From positions 744,001 to 808,000 of the forward strand of contig CP060756.1 in the NCBI GenBank assembly GCA_023205875.1: 64,000 bases of DNA. Direction: 5' to 3'. Every line of letters begins with the position of its first letter. Position 1 is the stretch's first letter. The translations under genes were made by a program, and so were the position numbers. The notes below the pieces were generated by a model. It did not search any database and was not told where the DNA came from. It saw only the letters and a program-made list of their open reading frames with translations. Below are positions 1 through 8,732 of this stretch, in pieces. This DNA comes from Chloropicon primus (lineage: Eukaryota > Chlorophyta > Chloropicophyceae > Chloropicales > Chloropicaceae).

Positions 1-428
1 ACCTGCTGCACCTCAAGGCCACGTGCCAGCTGACCGACGACCAGATGAAGGAAGTCATGCGGGAGATTGCTCAGAGGACCTTCAAGAAGTACGGCATTCT
101 GATGACCGAGACGGCTGGCCTGACGGCGGACGCGGTCATGAAGAAGGCGGCGGAGAGGTCCATATTCTCCAAGCTGCTGTACCTCGCGGAGCTGCCGGAG
201 CTGGTCACCCAGGAGGCCGACATCACCAACAACCTTTCTTGGCAAATCCAGGAGATCTTCGGTTCCACGAGCGAGGACACCGAGAAGCTGAGGATCACGA
301 CGCTGAGCGAGCTCGAGGCGGAAGACATGGAGGCACTCTTCGCCCTGGGCGACGCGGACGACGAGGAAGAGGACGTGGAGGAAAGCGGCGAGGAGGCGGC
401 AGAAGTAAGTGAGCGGTCGGAAAGCTGA
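1..428 (+). CDS. C-terminal part of an unrecognised protein (5' end outside window)
   Basis: The reading frame is open from base 3 to a TGA at 426-428, so this is the last 141 codons of a longer gene that begins before the window; the first internal Met is at 45. The segment is predicted mostly helical and ends in a very acidic tail rich in Glu, Asp and Ser. I do not recognise the family. It is convergent with LEO1, whose stop lies 155 bp away. Coding is supported by the same AGG/AAG/CTG codon preference as the neighbours and by an acidic tail ending cleanly at the stop. Function is unknown. Confidence 0.7.
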   Translation, partial: LLHLKATCQLTDDQMKEVMREIAQRTFKKYGILMTETAGLTADAVMKKAAERSIFSKLLYLAELPELVTQEADITNNLSWQIQEIFGSTSEDTEKLRITTLSELEAEDMEALFALGDADDEEEDVEESGEEAAEVSERSES

Positions 429-583
429 AGCTGTTTTGGGGGCGGGCAGCCCGCAGCAATGTGTACATAAATGGGAAGGTTGCGGCAAAAGGGGTGGGTT
501 TCTATGATCCAACCAAGTAATGATCAATAAAATGTGGGTGTGGGTGGGAAATAATGTGCGCGTGCTTCTCCGTGAAAAAGTCC

Positions 584-1792
584 TCAGTCTTCGTCGTCGC
601 TCATCAAAATCGCTTTCCCGCGAGTGGTCGCCCTCTTGTCCTCCTCCTTGTCCTCCTCCTCCGAGGACTCGTCCAAACCCCTCGCAAACTTCTGGCGCTT
701 GATGGTCTGCTCCTCCTCGTCTCCGTCCTTGGCCCTGAGAATTCTCTTCTCTCCCCCCGCGTCTCCCATGTACCTGCCCCTCGAAAGCTCCTCCCTCGCC
801 CTTCTGGTGGCATCCTCGTCCCAGTCTGGTACCTCCTCCTCGTCGCTTCCTTCCAGGTAGCCCGCCGACAACCCTCTTTCCCTGTACCCGCCGTACGAGT
901 CCCTCCCGTCGTACGTGAGCCCATACTTCGCCATCTCCTTCTCCTGCTTCTTCTGCATCTTCTCGAGCTGCTTGATCCTGTCCTCCTCCTCCTTGACCCT
1001 CTTCTCGTACTTGATGTTAGGGTTCTCGGTCACCGTGATCTTCTTGACCGACTCCCTCTTCACCCCTTGCTTCTTGTCTATGCCCTTGGAGGCCAAGACG
1101 TGGGCCTTGCTCCTCACCGACGTGGGCCTGAAGGAGAACTTGCTCGCCAGGTCCACGCAGCCCTCCATCAGCTCGCCCTTCTCGTGCCTGGCAAAAACGA
1201 AGACGTTGTCGCCCGTCACGTCCTGCTGGAGGATATCGAGGTGCTCATCGCCCACCTGGAGGGTCTTGGAGCCGTCGGACCACCGCACGATCCGGGCGTT
1301 CGACTCAACAGCCCCCTCGCCGTTCACCCGCCAGCGGATGACGAACTGCTCCCTGCGGTCGCTCCCGCCCCCCTCGGCCTCGAAGGTCTCCGCCACGAAT
1401 TGCCGCTTCTCTATTCCAACGATGTTGCTCAGCTTGGCGAGCACCTTCTCCCTCTTCTCCCCCCCCAGCAAGGTGTCTATGCCCTCGTCGGCCACCATCT
1501 CCACCTCGATAGGTTCCTCGTCGTCCTCGTCGTCTCCCTCGCTATCGTCCGAGTCCTCCAGGCCCAAGGCCTTCCCCCCCGCCTCTCCCTCCCCTTCCCC
1601 CTTCTTCTCAGCCTCCTCGTCCGAGTCCCCACCAAAGAGGTCATCCATGCCCTCGCCGCCCTCGCCGCCTCCTTCCTCCCCACCCCCCGCCTCCTCGGCC
1701 TCCTTCCCACCCTTTCCTCCCTCTCCATTCGCCTCCCCTCCCGATCCCTCCGAGTCGCTCCCGAAGAGGTCCTCCTCCCTCTCCTTGTCCAT
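584..1792 (-). CDS. LEO1: LEO1-like subunit of the Paf1 transcription elongation complex
   Basis: Nuclear elongation factor subunit that works with RNA polymerase II and chromatin. The protein is 402 aa from the ATG at 1792; the frame is open further upstream, but only with a GTG, and the chosen start gives the usual LEO1 beginning MDKEREEDLFGSDSEGS. An acidic, Gly-rich N-terminal third is followed by the conserved LEO1 core around residues 120-290, including the hallmark ARIVRWSDGSKTLQVG. After it come a Lys/Glu coiled segment and an acidic C-terminus ending MSDDED. This acidic-core-acidic layout is typical of LEO1. It is divergent from the DPP8/9-like gene. The assignment is by motif recognition and is fairly secure. 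Confidence 0.9.
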   Translation of the reverse strand: MDKEREEDLFGSDSEGSGGEANGEGGKGGKEAEEAGGGEEGGGEGGEGMDDLFGGDSDEEAEKKGEGEGEAGGKALGLEDSDDSEGDDEDDEEPIEVEMVADEGIDTLLGGEKREKVLAKLSNIVGIEKRQFVAETFEAEGGGSDRREQFVIRWRVNGEGAVESNARIVRWSDGSKTLQVGDEHLDILQQDVTGDNVFVFARHEKGELMEGCVDLASKFSFRPTSVRSKAHVLASKGIDKKQGVKRESVKKITVTENPNIKYEKRVKEEEDRIKQLEKMQKKQEKEMAKYGLTYDGRDSYGGYRERGLSAGYLEGSDEEEVPDWDEDATRRAREELSRGRYMGDAGGEKRILRAKDGDEEEQTIKRQKFARGLDESSEEEDKEEDKRATTRGKAILMSDDED

Positions 1793-2301
1793 CCCTTCTA
1801 AAAACCAATTCCTCCGCCCTCCCTCCGCTTCCTTCACGCCACCAATCGAAACCCCTTTGATATGACCTTCCACTCCACTCGCACCTCCCCCTCGCCCCCT
1901 CGCCCCCTCGCCCCCTCGCCGCCTCGCCCTAACTCCTCGCCCCTCTTCTCCGCTCCGCTCAGTGACTGCGCGCGCGCCAGTTTTTTCTTACAAGGGAGGA
2001 GCGGAGCCAAAGGGCGAAGCGGAACAGAGGACGAGGAAAGAGGAAAGAGGAAGAGGAAGAGGAGGTGGAACAAGGGGAAGGGACGGAGGTCCGTGGATAG
2101 GGAACTGCATCTCAAGGGCTTTCGATATCTGGACACACGGCATTGCATTGCATTGTTTCGTTTCACTGGGCGAGGGGTGCGGTTGTGTGGAGTGACGGAC
2201 GGACTGGGAGGGAGCGAGCGTGGGGGGGGGAGGACCGTGGTGGTGTTCTTGTCGAGGCAGAGGGGGGGGCAGTGTTGCTGAGCGAGGGAGGCCGAGGCAA
2301 G
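1793..2301. promoter_or_regulatory. Divergent intergenic region between LEO1 and the DPP8/9-like gene
   Basis: About 510 bp between two start codons. It holds an 8-bp tandem repeat (CGCCCCCT, roughly five copies, about 1889-1928), purine-rich GGAAGAGG runs at 2030-2070, and G-runs near 2220-2275. No conserved open frame or RNA gene was seen. It presumably holds both promoters and both 5' leaders. Confidence 0.5.
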
Positions 2302-4890
2302 ATGGCGATGAACCACTCTTCCAACTGCGACGCCGGTGCGGGCGGCAGGAAGCGTGGGATGGGAGGAGGGGTGGGGGCGGAGGAGGAGGGAGGAGAGCAA
2401 ACGAACGCGTGGAAGAGGCAGGCCCAATCTGTCGTGGACCACGACAACCAGAACCAGAACAACAGCAGCTATCAGCAGCACTTTGGCTCGACGAATAAGG
2501 CGGGATCGCCCCGCCCAGGGTTTCCCTCGGACAGGGCTCAAGAGTTTGCGTCTATTCAGGTGCAGGACGTGGTGCGGTACCCCCTCCCCGGGTGCGATCA
2601 GCCCACGGACTTCTCGTTCTCTCCCGGCGGCTCGGTTCTCTGCACGCTTTACTCCGAGGTCGGGACGCTCCAGCGGTCCCTGCACGTGTGCAAGATCAAC
2701 ACGGACTGCCCGATGGAGGGGGACGAGCTGCCTCAGGCGGACTTTCAGGTCATGATTGAGCCCCCGAGCGGCAGCGGCGTGGACGAGAAGCACCTCTCGC
2801 TGGAAGAGAAGCTGAGGAGGGAGAGGCGGAGGGAGAGGGGCTTGGGAATCACGAGGTACTTCTGGTCCAAGTCAAGCGCTCCCCCGATCGCGGCAGGGGG
2901 GTACCAGGCGGGGGGTGCACCGTGCCCGTTCGTCATGATACCTCTCCCGGACGGAGTACACATCCAGTCCGTCGCACTTCAGGGGAAGGCGGCAAGTGGG
3001 GGCTCTTGGAGTGTGGAGTCTGAGCTGAGGAAGGTCATCCCTGCGACCGCGGAGAAGCCTGTGCTGGAGCCAACGATATCCCCGGACGGGCAGAAGATCT
3101 CCTACGTTTGCAACGGGAACCTTTACTGCTATTGGATCGGGAAGGACGCCACGGTGCAGCTGACGACGGATGCCAAGAAGGGGGTGGTGAATGGGCTGGC
3201 AGAGTACGTCGCCCAGGAGGAGATGGACAGAAGGACGGGGCACTGGTGGAGCCCAGACTCCTTGAGGATTGCCTTCACCCAGGTGGATACGACACACATG
3301 CCTTCGTACAGGATCAAGCACCTCAGCTCCGAGGACAGCAACGGCATGGAGGAGGAGCACGAGTACCCTTTCGTTGGCAAGGATAATGCCAAGGTCAGGC
3401 TCGGAGTCATCCCGGTGGAGGAGCCAACGAAGAGGTTTTGGACGGATGTCCAGGCGGGTGGCGAGGGCACCAAGACCTTTGAAGAGTACATTCCTCGGGT
3501 GGGATGGTTCCCCGACGGCAGGCTTTACGCCCAGCTCCAGGACAGGAAGCAGCAGACGTTGCAGCTGGCGCACTTCGATCAAGAGACCGGCAAGAGAACG
3601 GTCTTGGTGGAGGAGAAGACGAATGTGTGGCACAACCTGAACAACTGCTTCAGGCCCCTGTGCCAGTCGTCCCCAGAAGATCCCAATCTCAGAGGGGGAT
3701 TCATTTGGGCTTCGGAGAGGGACGGCTTCATGCACCTGTACCTTTACTCGAGCAGCGGAGCGTGCTTGGGCCAGTTGACCTCCGGCGAGTGGATGGTCGA
3801 TTCCTTCGAAGGCGTGGACGAGGTCGGGGGCTTGGTGTACTTCACCGGAACAGCAGATAGTGAGCTCGAGCGCCACTTGTATTGCGTTCCTCTGTCGAAC
3901 TACACCAAGGCGGAGAAAGAGCAGCGGAGGGTGACAGCTCTACCCGGAATGCACCACGTCGTGCTGGACCCCACCTTCCGCCACTTTGTGGACATCCATG
4001 ACTCGCCAAACAACCCTCCTCAGATCAACTTTTGCAGCCTGCGGGACGGAAAGGTGGTCTGCGTCATCCACAAGAGCAAGATCTTGCCCTCGGACGACCG
4101 CTTGCAGAGGCTGTCGGCCCAGCCCCCAGAGCTGGTCACGATTCCTTCGAAGGATGGGACCATGCTCCACGGCGCGGTTTACCGCCCCGACCCGGAGGTT
4201 TACGGTCCCGGGCCTTACAAAACTCTGTTGAGCGTGTATGGCGGGCCGCACGTTCAAGTGGTGTCGAAGAGCTGGATCCTTACAGTTGACATGAGGGCCC
4301 AGCTTTTCAGGGCGAAGGGGTACCTTGTGTTCAAGCTCGACAACAGGGGAAGCGCGCGGCGCGGCCTGCACTTTGAGGGGTCGATTCAGCACAAGATGGG
4401 AGACCTCGAGATCGACGACCAGGTTTGTGGGGTGAAGTGGCTCGAGGAGCGAAGGCTGGCAGATCCAAAGAGGGTTGGAATTTATGGCTGGAGCTATGGC
4501 GGCTACATGAGTGCGATGGCTCTGGCGAAGGCCCCGGAAGTGTTCAAGGCAGCGGTGGCGGGAGCTCCTGTCACGTCGTGGGACGGGTACGACACGCACT
4601 ACACGGAGAGGTACATGGGGCTCTACGAGGAGAACAAGGAGTGCTATGTCAACGACAGTTCGGTGATCTTCAATGCTCCCAGGATAAGGGGAAAGCTGTT
4701 CTTGATTCACGGAATGATCGACGAGAACGTGCATTTCAGGCACACTGTCAGGCTCATCAAGGCGCTGAACAGCGCCTCCATCGAGTACGACCTCCTCCTC
4801 TTCCCAAGCGAGAGGCACATGCCGAGGGGTCTTCAGGACAGGATCTATATGGAGAAGAGGATCGCGTCATTCTTCGACCAGAACCTGTGA
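2302..4890 (+). CDS. DPP8/9-like dipeptidyl peptidase (prolyl oligopeptidase family S9B)
   Basis: Serine peptidase predicted to remove N-terminal dipeptides after Pro or Ala; no signal peptide or membrane anchor is visible, which fits the cytosolic DPP8/9 group rather than membrane-bound DPP4. Length is 862 aa from the ATG at 2302, which sits in a good context (AAGATGG); the frame is open upstream without a better start. The N-terminal half has beta-propeller character and contains the paired-Glu region (AQEEMDRRTGHWWSPD) that binds the substrate N-terminus. The C-terminal alpha/beta hydrolase domain has the nucleophile motif GWSYGGYMS with Ser731, then Asp807 (HGMIDEN) and His839 (ERHM). All three catalytic residues are present. 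TGTAA at 4913-4917, 23 nt after the stop, is a candidate poly(A) signal. Physiological substrates are unknown. Confidence 0.92.
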   Translation: MAMNHSSNCDAGAGGRKRGMGGGVGAEEEGGEQTNAWKRQAQSVVDHDNQNQNNSSYQQHFGSTNKAGSPRPGFPSDRAQEFASIQVQDVVRYPLPGCDQPTDFSFSPGGSVLCTLYSEVGTLQRSLHVCKINTDCPMEGDELPQADFQVMIEPPSGSGVDEKHLSLEEKLRRERRRERGLGITRYFWSKSSAPPIAAGGYQAGGAPCPFVMIPLPDGVHIQSVALQGKAASGGSWSVESELRKVIPATAEKPVLEPTISPDGQKISYVCNGNLYCYWIGKDATVQLTTDAKKGVVNGLAEYVAQEEMDRRTGHWWSPDSLRIAFTQVDTTHMPSYRIKHLSSEDSNGMEEEHEYPFVGKDNAKVRLGVIPVEEPTKRFWTDVQAGGEGTKTFEEYIPRVGWFPDGRLYAQLQDRKQQTLQLAHFDQETGKRTVLVEEKTNVWHNLNNCFRPLCQSSPEDPNLRGGFIWASERDGFMHLYLYSSSGACLGQLTSGEWMVDSFEGVDEVGGLVYFTGTADSELERHLYCVPLSNYTKAEKEQRRVTALPGMHHVVLDPTFRHFVDIHDSPNNPPQINFCSLRDGKVVCVIHKSKILPSDDRLQRLSAQPPELVTIPSKDGTMLHGAVYRPDPEVYGPGPYKTLLSVYGGPHVQVVSKSWILTVDMRAQLFRAKGYLVFKLDNRGSARRGLHFEGSIQHKMGDLEIDDQVCGVKWLEERRLADPKRVGIYGWSYGGYMSAMALAKAPEVFKAAVAGAPVTSWDGYDTHYTERYMGLYEENKECYVNDSSVIFNAPRIRGKLFLIHGMIDENVHFRHTVRLIKALNSASIEYDLLLFPSERHMPRGLQDRIYMEKRIASFFDQNL

Positions 4891-4954
4891 AAGCAATCGA
4901 AAGAGTCCTTCTTGTAATCAACGCATTGTTTCAAATGGAAAAAGAAAAAAGTTT

Positions 4955-5996
4955 TTACTTTGTGAGCCGACTCACTCGGTCCTTGAGAAAGGTCACTTGC
5001 TCTTGCGCCACCTTGTTGCTTGGGTCAATTTTTATGGACATGTTGTAGGCCTCCAAGGAGTTCTCATAGTCCTTGGTCTTCTTGTAAGCGTCCCCTAAGT
5101 TGTTCCACGCCACCAGGTAGTTTGGCCTCAGATCTATGGCCCCCTTGTACTCCTCTATGGCGCTCTCGAGCTTGTCCTGCTGAAGGTAGGCGTACCCCAT
5201 GGCGTTGTACAACTGCGCCAGGCCTTCCTCGTCCCCTTCCCACTGCCTCTTCGCGCTGTCCAAATGTTTCAGGGCGGTCGCAAAGAGCTTCTTCCGGATC
5301 AGGAGGACCCCCAGCTCGTAGTACTCGTCATAGGTAGCGTCGCCTGTCCTCGCCTTTTCCGAGAGGTCCTTCGTCGCCTCCTCCAGCTGCGTCCTGAACA
5401 GAACCTGCCTCACCACCAGGAACACCGCCCCCGAGAGAAGGCCCAGGAGGGCACCCACGTACACCAGCTGGATGGAGCTCGAGGCGTCCACGGAGCTCAG
5501 GATGCCTGCGAGCTCCCCGATCTCATTCTCTGTTGTTTTCGTCGCATTGCCGTCGCACAGGCACGGACACGGACACGGACACGGGCGCGCGAAAGAGCGA
5601 GAGGAAACGAGTGGTCAGCAGAAAGGCGCGAGAGCCAGAACCAGGAGCGGTGAAGGGAAGGGCAAAAGAAAGGGCCCCCTTTCACCCGGGGGGGGGGGAG
5701 GACCCGCGCGCGATATCCTGGGCACGCCTCGATCCAATCGCTCGCTCGTCCCTCTTCGCCTCACCTGTCACCTCCAAGGCGTTCCTCCTCACCCGTCTGC
5801 GATCCACATCACCTCGTGGCTTCTTTCCTCCGAGGAGAACCGCGTGAGACGACTCCCTACGCCGCCTCGGGCTTGCCTTGGCAGCTTCCAACGGCCGCCC
5901 TCTCGTGGCCGCCTCCGTCCTTGCCCGCCCGCACCGCGGGAGCGCTCTCCCTCTGGACCGACCAGTCACCGCACTCTTTGAGGAGGGCGACGCCAT
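4955..5996 (-). CDS. PYG7: PYG7/Ycf37-like TPR protein, photosystem I assembly factor (two exons, inferred)
   Basis: Thylakoid-associated TPR protein; the family is needed for PSI assembly. The exon carrying the conserved part encodes one N-terminal membrane helix (VYVGALLGLLSGAVFLVV) and about three TPRs, with the PYG7-type sequences LAQLYNAMGYAYLQQDKLE and YLVAWNNLGDAYKKTKDYE. That exon has no in-frame ATG before an upstream stop. I infer a first exon 5996-5765 starting at a real ATG and encoding a Ser/Ala/Arg-rich transit-peptide-like N-terminus (MASPSSKSAVTGRSRGRA). A CAG/GTGAGG donor at 5765/5764 joins AACAACAG/AG with exon 2 at 5529-4955. Both sites are phase 1, giving 268 aa and a 235-nt intron. 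A second phase-1 acceptor (GCAG/GC, about 25 nt further into exon 2) would also work. Family is secure; the first exon is inference. Confidence 0.8.
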
Positions 5997-6057
5997 CGTT
6001 CTGCATTATCTGAAAAAAATAAGCGTCGAGATCTCTCAGAGGGGCACGATGTGCAAG

Positions 6058-6100
6058 GTTGGTTGGTTGGTTGGTTGGTTGGTTGGTAGGTTGGTTGGTA
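6058..6100. repeat. GGTT tandem repeat upstream of PYG7
   Basis: Roughly ten copies of GGTT with an occasional GGTA, inside the 242-bp region between the PYG7 start and the stop of the next gene. A simple-sequence run with no sign of coding. The rest of 5997-6238 shows nothing recognisable. Confidence 0.85.
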
Positions 6101-6238
6101 GTCTAGTATTACAACGGCCCTGGCTGGTTTGCGTGCTGGGCTCTAGCGGTCCAGATCTCTATAATGATCATGTCATTGTGTTTTACAGAGGTTGTGATGT
6201 TGTGTTGGTTGGGAGGCAAAGGCAGTGGAGTCCCTACT

Positions 6239-7861
6239 TTACCAGACCCACTTTGTCGGCCGTCCCGTGATCGTTGGGGCCGTCACACCAACGCAAGCGG
6301 TTGGGCCATTGAAGGCCTTCTGGATGCTGTTCGCAGCCTTCTTCAAGCTCTCCTTCTGCCAAGTCAACTGAGCCTTGGTGTCCCTGAACAGCTCCTTGTT
6401 CGTCGACTTCCAACACACCAAGTCGGTTATGCCCTTGTTGCCGAGGGGGACGAGGGAGATGTGCCGGGCCTTCTTGCTCTCCGCGACCATTCTAGCGGCG
6501 ATCTTGTTCTGCTTCCTGTTCTCCTCCTCTGACCGAGCCATGTAAGACATCCGGTTCGTCGTTTGGCCCTTGCCCAAGCCGCTCTTCTCCCTCTGGCTCT
6601 TCGTTTTCATGAAGGAGGCCGGGACCAGGAACTTCTTCTGGGCCCTGGTCTTCTGGGCCTTGGCGTTGTCGTTCACGCTGCCAAAGGGGCACGTGAAATC
6701 CGAAATGTAATCGTGGCCCTTGGCGCTCTGGTGCCCCGCCGCGGTCGCGGACTTGCACATCTCCTTGTAAGCCGACTCGTTGGTCGTCGTTGGCGCGGAC
6801 GACCAAGCGATGGGCACGCTGCTCTTGTACAGCTCCTTCTTCTTGTCCCCCTTGTCCTTGAACGTCTTCCTGGCCGGGACATTCTCCTTGCCGAAAAGGT
6901 CCTCGTCGAACGAGGGAGGGTCCTTCTTCTTCGCGTCCTCCGCTGAAGCCATCTTCGTCTTCGATCGCACGGGGGCCGAGAGGGGCCTCTGCTTGGTCCT
7001 CGTCTTCTTTGCCTTGTCCAGGTTGTAGGTCCTCGGCTTGGCAGAGCTTGGCCTGAACCTCGTGTGGTCGGCCTTGGTAGTCGAGTTGTATTGCCTGGCC
7101 GGCTGGATGACGGTGTGCAAGTTCGCGAAGAGGTCAAGCAGCTTCCTCTTGTCCTCGGGAGCGGCCGTGCTCATCCACTCGTCCACCTCTTCCGCGACCT
7201 CGGGGTTGAGGATGTCGTTGTAGTAGAGCTGCTGCCTCTTGATCCAGCTGAAGAACTCCTTGCTGTTCTTCGTGGACTGGTCAGGCTTTGGCCCGTGGAC
7301 CTCCTCGTTGTAGACCTGGTACTGGGACTTGTAGTACTTGCCGAACCAGTCCCCTTTGCCCCCCTTGCTGCTGAGGGCGTCGCCCCACTGGGAACGGAAA
7401 GTCAGGTTTTCTGTGGGCTCTGGCCTCGCCCAAGACAAGACCTCTTGGAAGTTCTCCCCCTCGACGGCGCCTTGGAAGACAGCGTTCGTTGTGATGAACA
7501 GCGCGTCCTTCTGGCTCTTCTTCGAAGACTTGGGCACCGCGTCAGGAACAACCTTCTTCCTCGCGGAGGCGTCCTTGAGCGACTGGCCGGACACCTCGAG
7601 GTTCAAGCCGCCAAGCTTCTCGGGCTCTATCTTGAGGCCGCCGTCCAGCCCGCTCAACCTCCTGGACCTCTCGTTGAACATCTTCATGGTCGCGGACGGC
7701 TCCACCCTCTTGAAGTTCTTCACGCCGACTGCCTTGGCAAGCAGCTGGTTCTGGTGAGCCGGGGCAGTCTTGAGCCATTTTCCTATCAGCTTGGCAACGG
7801 ATTTGTTCTTCCAGACGTCGTCTGGGTTTCGTGGCAGTCCTCCTGTTTCCGTCGTCGTCAT
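6239..7861 (-). CDS. Unrecognised basic protein, 540 aa
   Basis: An uninterrupted frame of 540 codons from an ATG at 7861 (upstream context AACG) to the stop at 6239. The protein is rich in Lys, Ser and Thr, has several short basic stretches (KAKKTRTKQRPLSAP; KSQREKSGLGKGQ), aromatic clusters such as WFGKYYKSQYQVY and FFSWIKRQQLYY in the middle, and no signal peptide or membrane helix. The repeated RPSSAKPR/RPLSAPVR pattern resembles segments in some microtubule- or flagellum-associated proteins, but that is only an impression. Codon use matches neighbours, supporting a real gene. Function is unknown. Confidence 0.75.
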   Translation of the reverse strand: MTTTETGGLPRNPDDVWKNKSVAKLIGKWLKTAPAHQNQLLAKAVGVKNFKRVEPSATMKMFNERSRRLSGLDGGLKIEPEKLGGLNLEVSGQSLKDASARKKVVPDAVPKSSKKSQKDALFITTNAVFQGAVEGENFQEVLSWARPEPTENLTFRSQWGDALSSKGGKGDWFGKYYKSQYQVYNEEVHGPKPDQSTKNSKEFFSWIKRQQLYYNDILNPEVAEEVDEWMSTAAPEDKRKLLDLFANLHTVIQPARQYNSTTKADHTRFRPSSAKPRTYNLDKAKKTRTKQRPLSAPVRSKTKMASAEDAKKKDPPSFDEDLFGKENVPARKTFKDKGDKKKELYKSSVPIAWSSAPTTTNESAYKEMCKSATAAGHQSAKGHDYISDFTCPFGSVNDNAKAQKTRAQKKFLVPASFMKTKSQREKSGLGKGQTTNRMSYMARSEEENRKQNKIAARMVAESKKARHISLVPLGNKGITDLVCWKSTNKELFRDTKAQLTWQKESLKKAANSIQKAFNGPTACVGVTAPTITGRPTKWVW

Positions 7862-8732
7862 CGTTATCTTTGCTTTGCTTTGCTTTCTCTCTGTGGGTCC
7901 CCCTCGCGTCTCTCGGCCGGTCCTTTCCTTGTTACTCAGAAACGTGCGTGTGCCTCGCTATATCTGCAGCAAAGGAGCAAGCTTTCGTGTCAGTCTTCCT
8001 CGCAGTCCCAGAACAAATAAAAAGCGTTTTCACCTCCTGCGGAGTTTCCTCCCCTCGACCGTGGCGGGGATCTCGAGACCGAGGGGGAATTGAACCTCCC
8101 TCTTGCTCTCTTGCTCCCCCCCCGTCGACCTCGTCCCCCCTCCTCCTCCACTACTGGACCTTGTCCCCCTCCTCATCCTCATCCAACCTTACCTCTGGTA
8201 CCATCTGGTTCCGCGTTACCGTCGTACAAACCGCAGGCGCACAACCACGTGCGATCCCTCACCTTCGCCGCTCCCTCCTCCTGGTATCCCTCGTCCTCGT
8301 CCTCGTCCTCGTTCGCCTTGGCGGTTGGCCTTGTGTTCCTTCTTCCCCTGCGAGGAGGACAATGTAGCCGTTTTCTCTGCACCTGGCCGAAATTGGCCGA
8401 AATTTTCGGCCAGGTGCAGAGAAAGGGGCTTAGAAGGGAAAAGAAAGGGGGAGGGGAGGATCTTGGTCTTGGGAAGGGAGGAGGAAGGAGACCCAAGAAT
8501 CAAGGTAACCGTTGTGGTCGAGGGAGGGTGTAAAGGGAAGGGGGAAGGTGTAAAGAAGGGAAGAGTGTTTCGGCTGCTCGCTCTTGGGATCAAGAAGAGA
8601 TGGGATCAGCTCTCTCTCTCTTGGGATCCTCCCGAGGTGAGGTGGTGCCATAAAAAGTGCAATGAGAATTCATTCATGTGTGTGTGGGTAATTATAAATA
8701 CAGGGATTTTAGTTTAGCGCGTGCGTGTCTTG
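7862..8732. other. 871-bp intergenic region, no gene recognised
   Basis: Lies between the start of the 540-aa gene and the stop of the LRR gene. It is pyrimidine-rich on the plus strand (runs of CTC, CCT and CGTCCT), and the frames in it are low-complexity Ser/Pro/Leu or Arg translations without conserved features. A perfect inverted repeat at 8372-8424 stands out and is listed separately. A B-box-like string near 8088 was examined as a possible tRNA and rejected. Confidence 0.5.
8372..8424. repeat. Perfect 21-bp inverted repeat with 11-nt spacer
   Basis: Arm 8372-8392 (begins TTTCTCTGCACC) is exactly complementary to arm 8404-8424 (ends GGTGCAGAGAAA). The 11-nt spacer 8393-8403 repeats the GGCCGAAA of the arm. 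Transcribed from either strand it would form a strong hairpin. It lies about 310 bp beyond the stop of the LRR gene and about 510 bp upstream of the 540-aa gene. A role as terminator, regulatory RNA or small element end is undetermined. Confidence 0.9.

Noticed and set aside
8041-8170. Possible minus-strand tRNA around a B-box-like GGTTCAATTCC
   Set aside because: The 3' acceptor strand that would follow (TCGGTCT) has no complementary 5' strand at a tRNA distance, the T stem has a mismatch, and no A box or anticodon stem fits.
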